Below, one piece after another: positions 18,600-27,792 of a DNA stretch of 64,000 nt. The stretch comes from Sporosarcina sp. ANT_H38 (lineage in GTDB: Bacteria; Bacillota; Bacilli; Bacillales_A; Planococcaceae): NCBI RefSeq assembly GCF_008369195.1, contig NZ_VOBC01000005.1, positions 62,001 to 126,000 of the forward strand, in the 5' to 3' direction. The notes beneath the pieces were generated by a model. The model did not search any database and was not told where the DNA came from. It saw only the letters and a list, made by a program, of their open reading frames with translations. Both the position numbers and the translations under genes were made by a program. The first letter of the stretch is position 1; every line of letters starts with the position of its first letter.

Positions 18600-18926
18600 C
18601 TATTGTTCAGGTTTTTGGGCAGCACTCATAGTCTCGTATAATGCTATAAATTCACCTGCAAGATCTTTAAATGTAATAGCATTCATAAGATGATCTTGTG
18701 CATGAATTAGCAGTAGGGAAGTTTCCACTTTCTCGCCACGAATTTCTGACTGTATTAAATATGTTTGGACACGATGCGCACTACTCATTTCTTCATTTGC
18801 TCTTTCAATTAGCTCATTAGCTTGTTCGAAATTGTTTGCCTTTGCAGCTTGAATTGCCTCAAAGGCAGTGCTTTTTGCGTTCCCGCTATAAAGAATGATC
18901 TGCATGATTTGCTCTTCTATGCTCAT
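18600..18926 (-). CDS. PTS lactose/cellobiose-family IIA component
   Basis: 108 aa, a three-helix bundle that receives phosphate from HPr on a histidine and passes it to IIB. The phosphorylated His lies in LLLIHAQDHLMNA near residue 77, and AKSTAFEAIQAAKANNFEQA matches the first helices of the family. It begins nine bases after the IIC stop and belongs to the operon IIB-IIC-IIA-GH4-DUF871. Confidence 0.95.
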   Translation of the reverse strand: MSIEEQIMQIILYSGNAKSTAFEAIQAAKANNFEQANELIERANEEMSSAHRVQTYLIQSEIRGEKVETSLLLIHAQDHLMNAITFKDLAGEFIALYETMSAAQKPEQ

Positions 18927-18935
18927 AACTGTTCA

Positions 18936-20309
18936 CTACTTCCTGCTAGAGAATAATGGTTTTTCTTCTGGTTGTAATGTTGGTACATCTTGTTGTGACG
19001 AAGCTTCAGCTTGTTGATGAGATGCAACCTCCTTTTGTGATGCTAATTCTTCTTGAAGTTTTTTCACTTCAATTCTTTCTGCAACTTTAACAAATGGTAG
19101 ATATATCACTATTGAAATGACTAAGTTCACACCGGCCAATACAGCCCCTTTCCAAGACCCTGTTGCTAAAAATCCTCCAATAACAGGCGGCGTGGTCCAC
19201 GGAATCAGGTTAACCGTTTTTGGAACAATTCCAGTTGCAATCATAATATAACTAAATATTACCAGAACAACAGGCGTTAAAATAAAGGGGATGATTAACA
19301 ATGGATTTAACACAATCGGGAAACCAAATAGAATTGGCTCATTAATATTAAATATACTAGGTCCCGCGCTTAATCCAGATATATTGCGATAATGTTTATG
19401 GCGACGACCTGCAATGAATATTGCAATAATCAAACCAAGTGTTGCACCTGTACCCCCTAAATACATAAAGGCGTCAAAGAATGGCTTTGTCACGATATAA
19501 GGAATTTCTATTCCTGCTTCAAGTGCTTTTATATTTGCTTCAATTGCAGGTAAATAAACAGCTTGCATAACCGGCTCCATTACATTTCCGCCATGAAGTC
19601 CGAAGAACCAAAGAACATGGATGATTAATGCAATCACAACGGCCGAGACAGGTGTGTTCGCCAATTTGGATACTGGCTCCTGTAATGCATTGAAGAACGC
19701 TTGATGGATATCAGGCATGCCCGCTACTATAGTGAATACTTTAATAAGGCCAAATATACTTATTGCAATCATTGCTGGAAATAAAGCTGCAAATGATTTT
19801 GAAACCGCTGGCGGAACGCTCGGAGGCATCTTCATTACGAGCCTCTTATTGCCAAGTAATCTAGTGAAAATTTCAGTTGAAACGATTGCTATAATAATAG
19901 CAATAAATAAACCTTGTGATCCGGCCCAAACTAATGGCAATCCTGAGCCCTCCGCAATGGGTGTTGTAATCGCTATTAAAGAAGCAAAAGAGACAATCCC
20001 GGCTGACAGACCATCCTTATCGTATGAACGGGCAAGTTGATAGGAAATTGTGAAGGCGGTAAGTAACGAAACGATTGCGAATGTCCCTGTCCAAACGGCA
20101 CCACCGAATTGTTTCCATGTATCACCGCCAAAAATCATTCCCATAAAGTTCTGGTATGCCTCAATCGGCAAATTGTTGAAAAGAGTAACCATCGAACCTA
20201 AAATCATTAATGGCATGATAACAACGAAGCCATCACGAATAGCAGCTAGGTGACGTTGAGCTCCAATGCGGCCACCAATTTCCATAAACTTATCCATTTT
20301 TCCGTTCAT
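18936..20309 (-). CDS. PTS cellobiose-family IIC permease
   Basis: 457 aa membrane channel that imports and, with IIB, phosphorylates a beta-disaccharide. About ten hydrophobic helices are seen; the family blocks are HLAAIRDGFVVIMPLMILGS near the N-terminus, FFGLHGGNVMEPVM in the middle and FNINEPILFGFPIVLNPLL with the conserved NEP Glu. The last 45 residues are Glu/Gln/Ser-rich and poorly conserved, longer than in most relatives. AAGGGG precedes ATG 20309. A 153-bp gap separates it from the IIB gene. Confidence 0.95.
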   Translation of the reverse strand: MNGKMDKFMEIGGRIGAQRHLAAIRDGFVVIMPLMILGSMVTLFNNLPIEAYQNFMGMIFGGDTWKQFGGAVWTGTFAIVSLLTAFTISYQLARSYDKDGLSAGIVSFASLIAITTPIAEGSGLPLVWAGSQGLFIAIIIAIVSTEIFTRLLGNKRLVMKMPPSVPPAVSKSFAALFPAMIAISIFGLIKVFTIVAGMPDIHQAFFNALQEPVSKLANTPVSAVVIALIIHVLWFFGLHGGNVMEPVMQAVYLPAIEANIKALEAGIEIPYIVTKPFFDAFMYLGGTGATLGLIIAIFIAGRRHKHYRNISGLSAGPSIFNINEPILFGFPIVLNPLLIIPFILTPVVLVIFSYIMIATGIVPKTVNLIPWTTPPVIGGFLATGSWKGAVLAGVNLVISIVIYLPFVKVAERIEVKKLQEELASQKEVASHQQAEASSQQDVPTLQPEEKPLFSSRK

Positions 20310-20462
20310 TGTTTTATCCCCTTTTATTCTCTCTTAGAATTAAGAAAGAACGGATTTTTATTTAGTATTACGTTAATTTAGACAAAAGATCAGAAATTCG
20401 ATAGTCCTCTGAATAACTCCCCATACGATCTTTTTACCTTTGGAAAAGCTAGCAGCATATGT

Positions 20463-20765
20463 TTATAGCAGTGCGAGCCCCTTTGCAAGAACGGATTCGC
20501 CATTCATTGTGCCGTAATCGATACTTTCGATTACTTGAACTGGGATGTTTTTTCCTTCAACTGCTTTTTCGATTTTCTTTTTCAGATAACGCACTTGCGG
20601 TCCTAATAGTAGAACGTCAATTGTATCGAAGTGTCTAGCAGACTCTGCTTCCGAAACTGCAAAAATTTTAACATCCAGACCCTGGGCCTTTGCTGCCGCC
20701 TCCATTTTTGTCACTAGTAAGCTAGTAGACATTCCTGCTGAACAAACGAGCATGATGGTTTTCAC
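20463..20765 (-). CDS. PTS lactose/cellobiose-family IIB component
   Basis: 100 aa. The phosphorylated cysteine is in the N-terminal loop (VCSAGMSTSLLVTKM, Cys8). It begins with GTG 20765, ten bases after GGGGAG. It is the first gene of the operon and lies behind the sigma-54 promoter, with the IIC, IIA, GH4 and DUF871 genes following. Confidence 0.95.
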   Translation of the reverse strand: MKTIMLVCSAGMSTSLLVTKMEAAAKAQGLDVKIFAVSEAESARHFDTIDVLLLGPQVRYLKKKIEKAVEGKNIPVQVIESIDYGTMNGESVLAKGLALL

Positions 20766-20846
20766 TGTCTATTTCTCCCCATTTCCTATTTTTATGATTC
20801 AAGTAAATATCGATAGCACTATATTTACTTGTACGCCTGTTTAATA

Positions 20847-20862
20847 TGCAAGAAGCGTGCCA
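20847..20862 (-). promoter_or_regulatory. Sigma-54 (-24/-12) promoter of the beta-glucoside PTS operon
   Basis: On the minus strand the sequence TGGCACGCTTCTTGCA matches the sigma-54 consensus (TGGCAC-N5-TTGCA) exactly, with GG and GC at the required spacing. It lies 82 bases before the IIB start. The activator with a GAFTGA loop is encoded right upstream. Confidence 0.93.
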
Positions 20863-20873
20863 ACTTATTTTCA

Positions 20874-20887
20874 TGTAAACGCTGTCT
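20874..20887. promoter_or_regulatory. cre site just upstream of the sigma-54 promoter
   Basis: TGTAAACGCTGTCT fits the CcpA-binding consensus and sits 12 bases upstream of the -24 element. CcpA bound here could block activator contact and give glucose repression, as known for the B. subtilis levanase operon. Confidence 0.65.
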
Positions 20888-20913
20888 TTTTGCGGTTTTT
20901 TGATTACACACAT

Positions 20914-20952
20914 AAAAGTGAGGTGTGTAAACTTTCACACACCTCACTTTTT
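20914..20952 (-). terminator. Terminator between the LevR-type gene and the PTS operon
   Basis: A 15-bp stem (AAAAGTGAGGTGTGT with its complement) lies just after the activator stop; on the minus strand it ends in TTTT. It insulates the sigma-54 promoter from read-through. Confidence 0.88.
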
Positions 20953-20959
20953 AGGGTAC

Positions 20960-23632
20960 TTATGTTGAGATACGATTGTTTTCTATGAACATTTTATAAA
21001 TATGCATCTGTTCACTTCCCGCAAAGGTGATATCATATTCGGTCTCTAAACTGTGTAAGGTAGTTTTCACAATTGTGAGCTTATCTACATGTTCTTGATA
21101 AAATTTTTCGGGATTCAGAAATGGTCGTGCTGGTTGATTTAATCTCATGTTTTCAATAAGAAAAGCTAAATGAAGGATTATGCCAGTATCGACCCCAGTA
21201 TCTAATGTGACGCCTAATTGTAATTCGAGTTTAATTACAGTTTTTTGCAAAAGTTGTATCAAACGAGAGACAGAGGGAATCATTTTAAAGTGATTTTCAA
21301 GTGCCTCTACCATCTCGCTATAGGGCTCATGATTACCAATTACATTTTCTAATCTTTTTAAATGATGATCTTGGAAAATTTCAGTGGGCGAAAAGTAAGG
21401 TATATTGAAGTATTCGAATTGTACAGTTCCAGCAATTGCTAATATGTTATATTCCTCTAGTAATTGTTCGATTTTTTCAGTGAAAGATTGGCGATGGAGA
21501 AATTGCAAAGAAATAAGTTCAATATTTTTTCCTTTAACGATTTTTTGTAACTGTTCTTTAATCTTTTTAGCGACACCATCGCCTGTGAAACAAGCTGTAA
21601 CGATGGCCTTTTTGGATGGTTTCGGCAGGGATGCCGACGAACTGAACTGATGTTCAAGTAATTGCTTACTGCTATGAAAGATATCTTCCAAGCTTCTTCC
21701 TAATGAAGCTTTGCGAATCGCTTCCATCACTACAGGTGTACTTGCCATTGATACAGTTTTTGTTTTAATGCCCATCTCTTCAAAAATCATATGGCCAAAG
21801 GAAGAAAGCGAGCCCATATCTACAAGGAATAAGACTCCTTTTGTGGGTTTCAGATCATGAATTGCACTTTTGACAAGTTCATACATATCCCTTGCATCCA
21901 TTGAAAGTGGCATATCAAAAGCCTTTCCGAGACGAACGCCTAATAAATCTTGAACAGTCGTCAACATACTGGATGCAGTCGAGTTTCCGTGCATCACGAC
22001 GATAATGACGACTTTGTGTTCTTGTGTGTACATGTTTTCCTCGATTTCTGGCACTAAAAACATAGTAATAAACCCGATTTCGTCTAGTGGAATTTCTACT
22101 CCTACTTCATTACCTATCATTTGTGCGATTTCAATAGCGACTTTGAATTCTTTTGGATATTTTTTATGGATCTTATTTAAATTGGGATGAGAGATCGAGT
22201 TGTTCTGTTCGATTCGCTCAATCGTTCTTTGTAGATGAAGTGCAAAAGCAAATTTCATTTTTTTCTTAAAGGAACGATTTAATTCTAGTTCTGCAAAGTT
22301 GTAAACTTTATCAGTGATTTCTAAAATTTGGTTAATGACCATTTCTTTTAAACCGACTTGTGGTAAATGATCAATGTACTCATTAAAATATTCATTGAAA
22401 TCAACAAGTAGCTCTGTTTGAATCTCTTTATCGTTCTTTCCCTCTTCATGGAGCTGTTTTAACTTATTCTCCATGTTTTGATAAAGACTTTCCTCGTGTT
22501 GTTGGTCAACATGGTCATTACTTTCAGCTTTATGGGAAAAAGTGAAAACTTTCTTTTCCGTATCAATGAGTCTATCCATTTTTTCTCGATATTGTTTAAC
22601 GTCGAGTAACCCTTTTTGAACATGGATTGATAGATCGTTCTGCCGAATTAGGATGTTTGATGTTTGATTTGATATATAATGTAAAAAAGATTTTGCACAA
22701 GCAAGTTTTAAATCACGCTGTAATTGACCGATATTAGCAGTCGTATGATAAAGCAAAAATGCGGTTAGTGCATGCCTTTCGACGTAGATGGTTTCGTTCA
22801 AAGATCCTGATTCCTGGATAAGAAAGTGTTCGATTAGATGATAACGCTCCTCAAATTGCCGTTCCTCTAGGGAGGGCAATGTTATCGTCATTGGAATCCT
22901 TCTTGTGAAAGTTTCAAGCAAAAAAGATTCCGGAGATTCCGTCGTAGCCCCGATGATTTGGACAGAAGCGGTCTTCGTTACTTCACTATCTCCTAAGCTT
23001 CGAAATTCCCCTTTATCGATGAATGTAAATAGCATTTCTTGCCCTTCAGGAGACAACCGATGGATTTCGTCCAAAAATAAGACACCTTTGTCAGCTTTTT
23101 CTATTAATCCTATCCGGTTTTCCGTGGCCCCAGTAAAAGCACCTTTTTTAACTCCAAAAATATGTCCGAACAACAGCTGGGGATTTTGAGCATAATCCGC
23201 ACAATTGAATTGAACGAAAGGGGCCTTCTCTTCAATGCTTTGCGATTCAACTGAATAGTTATACATGATTTTTGCGAAAAAGGACTTTCCCGTGCCCGTT
23301 TTACCTAGAATTAAAGTGTGCAACCCCCTAGGTGGGTAATGGATCGCGGCTTTTGCTTGTTGCACGGAAATTCTCAAGCTTCCTTCCGCACCGATTAATT
23401 GATAAAAAGCATCATGATTTGGCTCTGCCTGTTTAGGGGTTGGTGATAACTCCTTATAAAAATAGAGTGTTGGTTTCCCGCTTGTTTTTTCGATTAAACC
23501 ATCTCTGTGAAGTTCATTTAAATATCTACTGACATTTGAACGATCAAGTTGAAGATGTTCTGCTACTTCGTTAGCAGAAACGGTACTCTTTACTTTTTCA
23601 ATATAATAAAAAATATCATTTTTACGGCTCAT
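20960..23632 (-). CDS. LevR/LicR-type sigma-54-dependent transcriptional activator with PTS regulation domains
   Basis: 890 aa. Order: N-terminal winged helix (1-60; VSANEVAEHLQLDRSNVSRY), AAA+ ATPase (about 75-330) with Walker A GKTGTGKS and the sigma-54 contact loop GAFTGA, Walker B VLFLDEIHRL, a PRD (about 430-530), a mannose-class IIA-like domain (VVIIVVMHGNSTASSML), a IIB-like domain and a second PRD near the C-terminus. Phosphorylation of PRD histidines by HPr or IIB should tune it to sugar supply. It needs RpoN. ATG 23632 has GGAGG six bases upstream; TTG 23647 overlaps that site. It controls the PTS operon directly downstream. Confidence 0.95.
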   Translation of the reverse strand: MSRKNDIFYYIEKVKSTVSANEVAEHLQLDRSNVSRYLNELHRDGLIEKTSGKPTLYFYKELSPTPKQAEPNHDAFYQLIGAEGSLRISVQQAKAAIHYPPRGLHTLILGKTGTGKSFFAKIMYNYSVESQSIEEKAPFVQFNCADYAQNPQLLFGHIFGVKKGAFTGATENRIGLIEKADKGVLFLDEIHRLSPEGQEMLFTFIDKGEFRSLGDSEVTKTASVQIIGATTESPESFLLETFTRRIPMTITLPSLEERQFEERYHLIEHFLIQESGSLNETIYVERHALTAFLLYHTTANIGQLQRDLKLACAKSFLHYISNQTSNILIRQNDLSIHVQKGLLDVKQYREKMDRLIDTEKKVFTFSHKAESNDHVDQQHEESLYQNMENKLKQLHEEGKNDKEIQTELLVDFNEYFNEYIDHLPQVGLKEMVINQILEITDKVYNFAELELNRSFKKKMKFAFALHLQRTIERIEQNNSISHPNLNKIHKKYPKEFKVAIEIAQMIGNEVGVEIPLDEIGFITMFLVPEIEENMYTQEHKVVIIVVMHGNSTASSMLTTVQDLLGVRLGKAFDMPLSMDARDMYELVKSAIHDLKPTKGVLFLVDMGSLSSFGHMIFEEMGIKTKTVSMASTPVVMEAIRKASLGRSLEDIFHSSKQLLEHQFSSSASLPKPSKKAIVTACFTGDGVAKKIKEQLQKIVKGKNIELISLQFLHRQSFTEKIEQLLEEYNILAIAGTVQFEYFNIPYFSPTEIFQDHHLKRLENVIGNHEPYSEMVEALENHFKMIPSVSRLIQLLQKTVIKLELQLGVTLDTGVDTGIILHLAFLIENMRLNQPARPFLNPEKFYQEHVDKLTIVKTTLHSLETEYDITFAGSEQMHIYKMFIENNRIST

Positions 23633-23897
23633 ATAATCCCTCCTCAACCGACTTGATTATTTAGATTAATACGAACAGTTAGGTAGTTACAGCATTTCTA
23701 TCATGGTATCACAAACAAGTTAAATCAGATAGAAGACTTAGACAAAGTTTCATTCTGCTGGAATTTTTAACTCATAGGAAAACTGCAATAATGTACATAT
23801 GACCAATAATGGAAGTCTAGGATTAAAATGATAAAAATTACTATCGATTTAAAAAATTATGGGATAATTATTTTGAAACTGAATGATGTTTATACTG

Positions 23898-23926
23898 TTG
23901 AGTTATCGGAATTATCGATATATAAT
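23898..23926 (+). promoter_or_regulatory. Sigma-A-type promoter of the fatty acid hydroxylase gene
   Basis: TTGAGT and TATAAT with a 17-base spacer, ending 23 bases before the start codon, so the leader is very short. The rest of the 316-bp gap (23633-23897) is AT-rich and shows no other feature. Confidence 0.7.
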
Positions 23927-23949
23927 TACGAGAAAGGGGGATGATTGTA

Positions 23950-24561
23950 ATGAAGAAATATCTAAAGGAATTTGGAACTTTCCCTGACATCACTGTTATG
24001 ATACTTATTTTGGTAATTTGTGTTTCTTTAACCGTGCCACATATATTCCATCTTTGGACGTGGGTTGCTTTAGGTGCGGGAATGCTGACGTATGCAACCA
24101 GTGAATATATGGTGCACCGGTTTTTATTTCACATTAAAACTCCGGAAAATCCGTTCATGCTGAAGATGATAAAACGATTACACTATGATCATCATATTGA
24201 TCCGGATGATTTAAAATTATTATTTTTACCGATATGGTTCAGCATTCCGGGATTTATCATTTATGGGCTTATTGTTTTCTCAATAACGGGGAGCGTGAGT
24301 ATGACAGCAGCATACGCGACGGGCTTGGTGGCTTACTTCCTCTTTTATGAATGGAAACATTACATCGCTCATAAGCCGATACAACCTCGTACGAAAATGG
24401 GGAAAAATATTAAGAAGCATCATCTTTTGCATCACTTTAAAAACGAGAATTACTGGTTCGGCGTCACACATACTTCATTCGACAAATCGTTAGGAACCTT
24501 TAAAGAAAATAAGGATGTTGAAAAGAGTCCGACTGCACGTAATTTGGAAAATAGAATCTGA
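23950..24561 (+). CDS. Fatty acid hydroxylase superfamily membrane protein
   Basis: 203 aa with four hydrophobic segments and the di-iron histidine boxes of this superfamily: HRFLFH, HYDHH, HYIAH and HHLLHH. Members hydroxylate lipids, fatty acyl chains, sterols or carotenoids using oxygen. The substrate here is unknown. ATG 23950 is preferred because AAAGGGGG ends nine bases earlier; ATG 23941 touches it. It is a single gene behind a strong promoter, divergent from the LevR-type activator. A tract of GAACA repeats (about 24561-24582) follows the stop directly. Confidence 0.88.
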   Translation: MKKYLKEFGTFPDITVMILILVICVSLTVPHIFHLWTWVALGAGMLTYATSEYMVHRFLFHIKTPENPFMLKMIKRLHYDHHIDPDDLKLLFLPIWFSIPGFIIYGLIVFSITGSVSMTAAYATGLVAYFLFYEWKHYIAHKPIQPRTKMGKNIKKHHLLHHFKNENYWFGVTHTSFDKSLGTFKENKDVEKSPTARNLENRI

Positions 24562-24743
24562 ACAGAACAGAACAGAACACTAATTTTCCTAGTTATTTCA
24601 GCTATTAAAACTAAATTTAAGTACTTGTCCTTAGATTCAAGGCATAACATAATCGCACATTATTTTGTCGAATCATTTACATTGAAAATACAGACACCAC
24701 GAGTATGGAGAGTGAAACTTTTTATTAGAGATTCTTTGCATAT

Positions 24744-24780
24744 AAAAAGGGACGAAACCATAACGGTATTCGTCCCTTTC
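24744..24780 (-). terminator. Terminator after the acyl-reductase-like gene
   Basis: AAAGGGACGAA pairs with TTCGTCCCTTT around a 13-base loop with A and T tracts on both sides, so it can work both ways. Apart from it, and the GAACA tandem repeat at the far end, 24562-24801 shows nothing. Confidence 0.8.
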
Positions 24781-24801
24781 ATATTTTAGTGAAATGAATT
24801 T

Positions 24802-25854
24802 CTAAACAGCAAAGTAAGCTTCAATGATTAACTTTGTAGTTTGTTCGTCCATATCCAAATGCCTAACTTCAGTTCCTTCAATAAGTTGCTGTGTGTTGCT
24901 ATCATCGAAATCGAATGAACGGGATAAGTAGGCGTAGAATACGCTAATCATGCCGTTCAGCCTTTCTTCGTCAGGTGTCAGCATTCCTGGTTCTGCGCTC
25001 TCGATGATTTCTAATTGATGGAAATCAAGTGCGTTTTTGATGAGCGATAAAAGATCGTAATTCGTCGCTGGCGAGGGGTTCGTGATGTTGTAAACCTTGC
25101 CGGCTTCTGCTTTACTTGCAGCCAACGCCAAAATGTCAGCGACGTAATTTACAGGAACAAGGTTCGATGTTGCACTTTTACTCCCGACGACACGATAAAT
25201 AGTATTAGCCTTGTCAGGAGATCTAGCGATACGACGCTTGAACACATCAAGTGCTCTCATAAAACCGTAAAGCGTGAACTCGGAATCAGCTTCGCCTGTT
25301 TCTGAGTCACCAACAATAATTGAAGGTCGGAATATGGATACATCCATATAATCGGAATAGGAAAGGGCAAGATGTTCTGATTTCACTTTGCTCTCCTCGT
25401 ATGGGTTATGAATGTTCGCATCTATTGGATAAAGCGATTCTATACCGTGCGTGCGTTTCCCGACTGTATAAGCCGTGCTGATATAAATAAATTGATTTAC
25501 TTCAAATAGCTTTGCAAGTTCGAGTGCGTTTTTTGTACCACCGTAATTGACTGCAAAGAGCTCTTCACGTAATTCCTCATCGAATTTTACGAGAGCTGCG
25601 ATGTGATAAAAAAGATCTACTTTGCCTTTCAGTTCTTGAATAACATCGTCAGAGAGTCCGAATAGCGGTTGTGTAATATCGCCATTTAAAAGCTGGATTC
25701 TACTAGCGGCATTTCCTGAAAGTCCCGCAATAAGTCGTTCAGCTTTTTCCATATCCCGTACAAGTACAAATAATGTATGATCAGTCGTCTCGAGTAAGTT
25801 ATTTAGTAATTTACCTCCAAGAAAACCAGTAGAACCTGTTAAGAAAATTGTCAA
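24802..25854 (-). CDS. NAD(P)-dependent SDR protein related to thioester/fatty acyl reductases
   Basis: 350 aa extended short-chain dehydrogenase. The Rossmann motif FLTGSTGFLGGKLL begins the protein; VDLFYHIAALVKFDEE, the catalytic ISTAYTVGKR with the expected Tyr/Lys region (PYEESKVKSE) and a C-terminal substrate domain follow, as in the male-sterility/thioester-reductase subfamily. Such proteins reduce acyl thioesters or modify sugar nucleotides; the substrate is unknown. I choose TTG 25854, seven bases after GGAGGG, because the longer frame to 25893 overlaps that site and adds residues not seen in the fold. Confidence 0.8.
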   Translation of the reverse strand: MTIFLTGSTGFLGGKLLNNLLETTDHTLFVLVRDMEKAERLIAGLSGNAASRIQLLNGDITQPLFGLSDDVIQELKGKVDLFYHIAALVKFDEELREELFAVNYGGTKNALELAKLFEVNQFIYISTAYTVGKRTHGIESLYPIDANIHNPYEESKVKSEHLALSYSDYMDVSIFRPSIIVGDSETGEADSEFTLYGFMRALDVFKRRIARSPDKANTIYRVVGSKSATSNLVPVNYVADILALAASKAEAGKVYNITNPSPATNYDLLSLIKNALDFHQLEIIESAEPGMLTPDEERLNGMISVFYAYLSRSFDFDDSNTQQLIEGTEVRHLDMDEQTTKLIIEAYFAV

Positions 25855-25900
25855 TCTAAATCCCTCCATGAGTAGGACAGAAATTATCTCCATCCAATTG

Positions 25901-25915
25901 CTATTCTAATTATCA
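25901..25915. promoter_or_regulatory. Weak candidate Fur box upstream of the FbpA-like gene
   Basis: The right half (AATTATCA) fits the Fur consensus well and the left half poorly, about 10 of 14 informative positions. Proposed only because the next gene resembles a Fur-regulated family. Confidence 0.3.
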
Positions 25916-26018
25916 CATATATGCTGGCTGATGTGAAAAATTAGCGGTTTTTATGTTTGAAATAAGGTCATTAGGGGAATTGAAGTTGTTGATTCAACTT
26001 CAAGGAGGAACAAACAGC

Positions 26019-26165
26019 ATGAGAAAGACAGAAGAAACACAGATGGATGTAAAGAAAGAGAAAATCATTCAGAGACTAGTGAAAAGTGGAGTTTTTAAAC
26101 TACATGGAAAACAACTATACGAACTCTCACTCTATGCACTTATGAAAGCATATAATAGGTACTGA
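26019..26165 (+). CDS. Small Fur-regulated basic protein-like (FbpA family)
   Basis: 48 aa. The core KKEKIIQRLVKSGVFK and QLYELSLYALMKAYNRY follow the pattern of the FbpA family of B. subtilis, small proteins made under iron limitation that help the iron-sparing response. ATG 26019 has AAGGAGG nine bases before it; a longer frame starting at 25953 has no site. It stands alone between the divergent reductase gene and the amidase gene. The family call is from pattern memory. Confidence 0.7.
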   Translation: MRKTEETQMDVKKEKIIQRLVKSGVFKLHGKQLYELSLYALMKAYNRY

Positions 26166-26281
26166 ATAATATCGTACCGGCTCGAACAAGTCCATAAGCA
26201 GGCTATTTTTTGGGATAATGTCTTATCTTAATCCAGTTGAGGTAAACTAGTGTTACAAGATATGGATTGGAGGAGGATAAG

Positions 26282-27733
26282 ATGTTAGATGACAAGTTGA
26301 AAAAACTTCAAAGCAAGTGGCTAGATGAAGCAACAATTTCTGCTATGCAGGCGAAGATGAGCAGCGGAGAGTTATCAGCTGAAGAGCTTACTTTTATGTA
26401 TATTGACATAATTTCATATAGGAATAAAAATATAAATGCAGTCCTCGAATTGAATCCGCAAGCTGTACAGATTGCCAGAGAACTTGACTTAGAGCGATTG
26501 GAAAAAGGGGCACGTTCGCTTCTTCATGGAATTCCGATATTATTGAAAGACAATATGGGGACTAATGACATGATGCACACGAGCTGCGGGTCACTTGCGC
26601 TAAAGGATTTTTATGCTGCTGAAGATGCTTTTCTTGTTAAGAAATTACGTGATGCGGGAGCCGTTATTCTCGGTAAGACAAATATGACAGAGTGGGCGAA
26701 TTTCATGTCCGACCGGATGACGAACGGTTGGAGCTCGCGCGGAGGACAAGTAAATAATCCCTATGGAATATTCTGTGTCGGAGGATCGAGCTCGGGAGCT
26801 TGTGCAGGAATTGCTACAAATATGGCAGTTGTGGCTATTGGTACGGAGACATCGGGATCAATCATTAATCCATCAGCGCAGAACTCGCTCGTTGGCATTA
26901 AACCGACTGTAGGAACAATCAGCCGTACAGGGGTGATACCTTTGTCGTGTACACAAGACACTCCAGGACCAATGGCGAGGACTGTGCAAGATGCAGCAAT
27001 TACGTTTAGTCTGCTAATTGGCTCAGACCCAGAAGACCCCGTTACAGCAGGGGCATCTCGTTTAGAAGGGGTAGACTGGATAGCTACTCTCAATACAAGA
27101 GCGCTTGAAGGTGTTCGTCTAGGCGTGGCACGTACTATTTTTGAACGAGAGGCATCGACTGAACGTTTAATCCTTTTTAATGCTGCTCTCAAAGAACTTG
27201 AAGCTGCAGGTGCCGTAATCATAGATGATATGGATCTGGGTACAATGGAAAATGATCTTGGTTATAATGTGCTACTCTATGAATTCAAAGCGACCTTGAA
27301 TTCGTATCTTGGGAAAACTCCTGTTACAAATTCGATTCGTACATTGTCCGATATTATCGACTTCAACAATGAACATGCAGAAGAAACGTTAAAATTTGGT
27401 CAAGTGATGCTGGAAAAAGTGGAGCGAACAAGCGGAACACTGACAGAACGAGCTTATATAGAGGCGCTACTGAGAAATCGTCATCTTGCAGGTGACATTG
27501 CACTTGGAAAAGCGTTGGATGAACACAACGTTCAAGCACTGGTATTTCCCCAAAATCACGGATGCAGTTTTGGCGCAGCTGCGGGATATCCTTCAGTTAC
27601 TGTACCGGCTGCCTATTCCGAAGCAGGTGAACCATTCGGAATCACTTTTTCTGGGAAAGCATTTACTGAACCTAAACTAATTGGCTATGCCTATGCATTC
27701 GAACAGCGTGTCAACGCAAGGCGAAAACCTTAA
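26282..27733 (+). CDS. Amidase-signature-family enzyme
   Basis: 483 aa. Hydrolyses an amide bond with a Ser-cisSer-Lys triad: Lys in GIPILLKDN, the Ser pair in GGSSSGACAG and the nucleophile in GTETSGSIINPS. The C-terminal half is complete (FPQNHGCSFGAAAGYPSVTVPA). It is not a GatA, since no gatC/gatB genes adjoin; closest in kind to the cytoplasmic peptide-amidase-like proteins of Bacillus. ATG 26282 lies five bases after GGAGGAGG; TTG 26267 overlaps that site. No signal peptide. Substrate unknown. Confidence 0.92.
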   Translation: MLDDKLKKLQSKWLDEATISAMQAKMSSGELSAEELTFMYIDIISYRNKNINAVLELNPQAVQIARELDLERLEKGARSLLHGIPILLKDNMGTNDMMHTSCGSLALKDFYAAEDAFLVKKLRDAGAVILGKTNMTEWANFMSDRMTNGWSSRGGQVNNPYGIFCVGGSSSGACAGIATNMAVVAIGTETSGSIINPSAQNSLVGIKPTVGTISRTGVIPLSCTQDTPGPMARTVQDAAITFSLLIGSDPEDPVTAGASRLEGVDWIATLNTRALEGVRLGVARTIFEREASTERLILFNAALKELEAAGAVIIDDMDLGTMENDLGYNVLLYEFKATLNSYLGKTPVTNSIRTLSDIIDFNNEHAEETLKFGQVMLEKVERTSGTLTERAYIEALLRNRHLAGDIALGKALDEHNVQALVFPQNHGCSFGAAAGYPSVTVPAAYSEAGEPFGITFSGKAFTEPKLIGYAYAFEQRVNARRKP

Positions 27734-27792
27734 TCAGTTTTGTCAGAAATAGAGTGTACAAGAGCCACTTATGATAAACTGAAAGGAATAGA

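Noticed and set aside
24561..24582. GAACA tandem repeat as a phase-variation tract
   Set aside because: It begins at the stop codon of the hydroxylase gene and lies neither in a promoter nor in a reading frame, so a switch is not supported.
26761..27222. 153-aa minus-strand frame opposite the amidase gene
   Set aside because: Shadow frame; the amidase catalytic motifs are on the plus strand.
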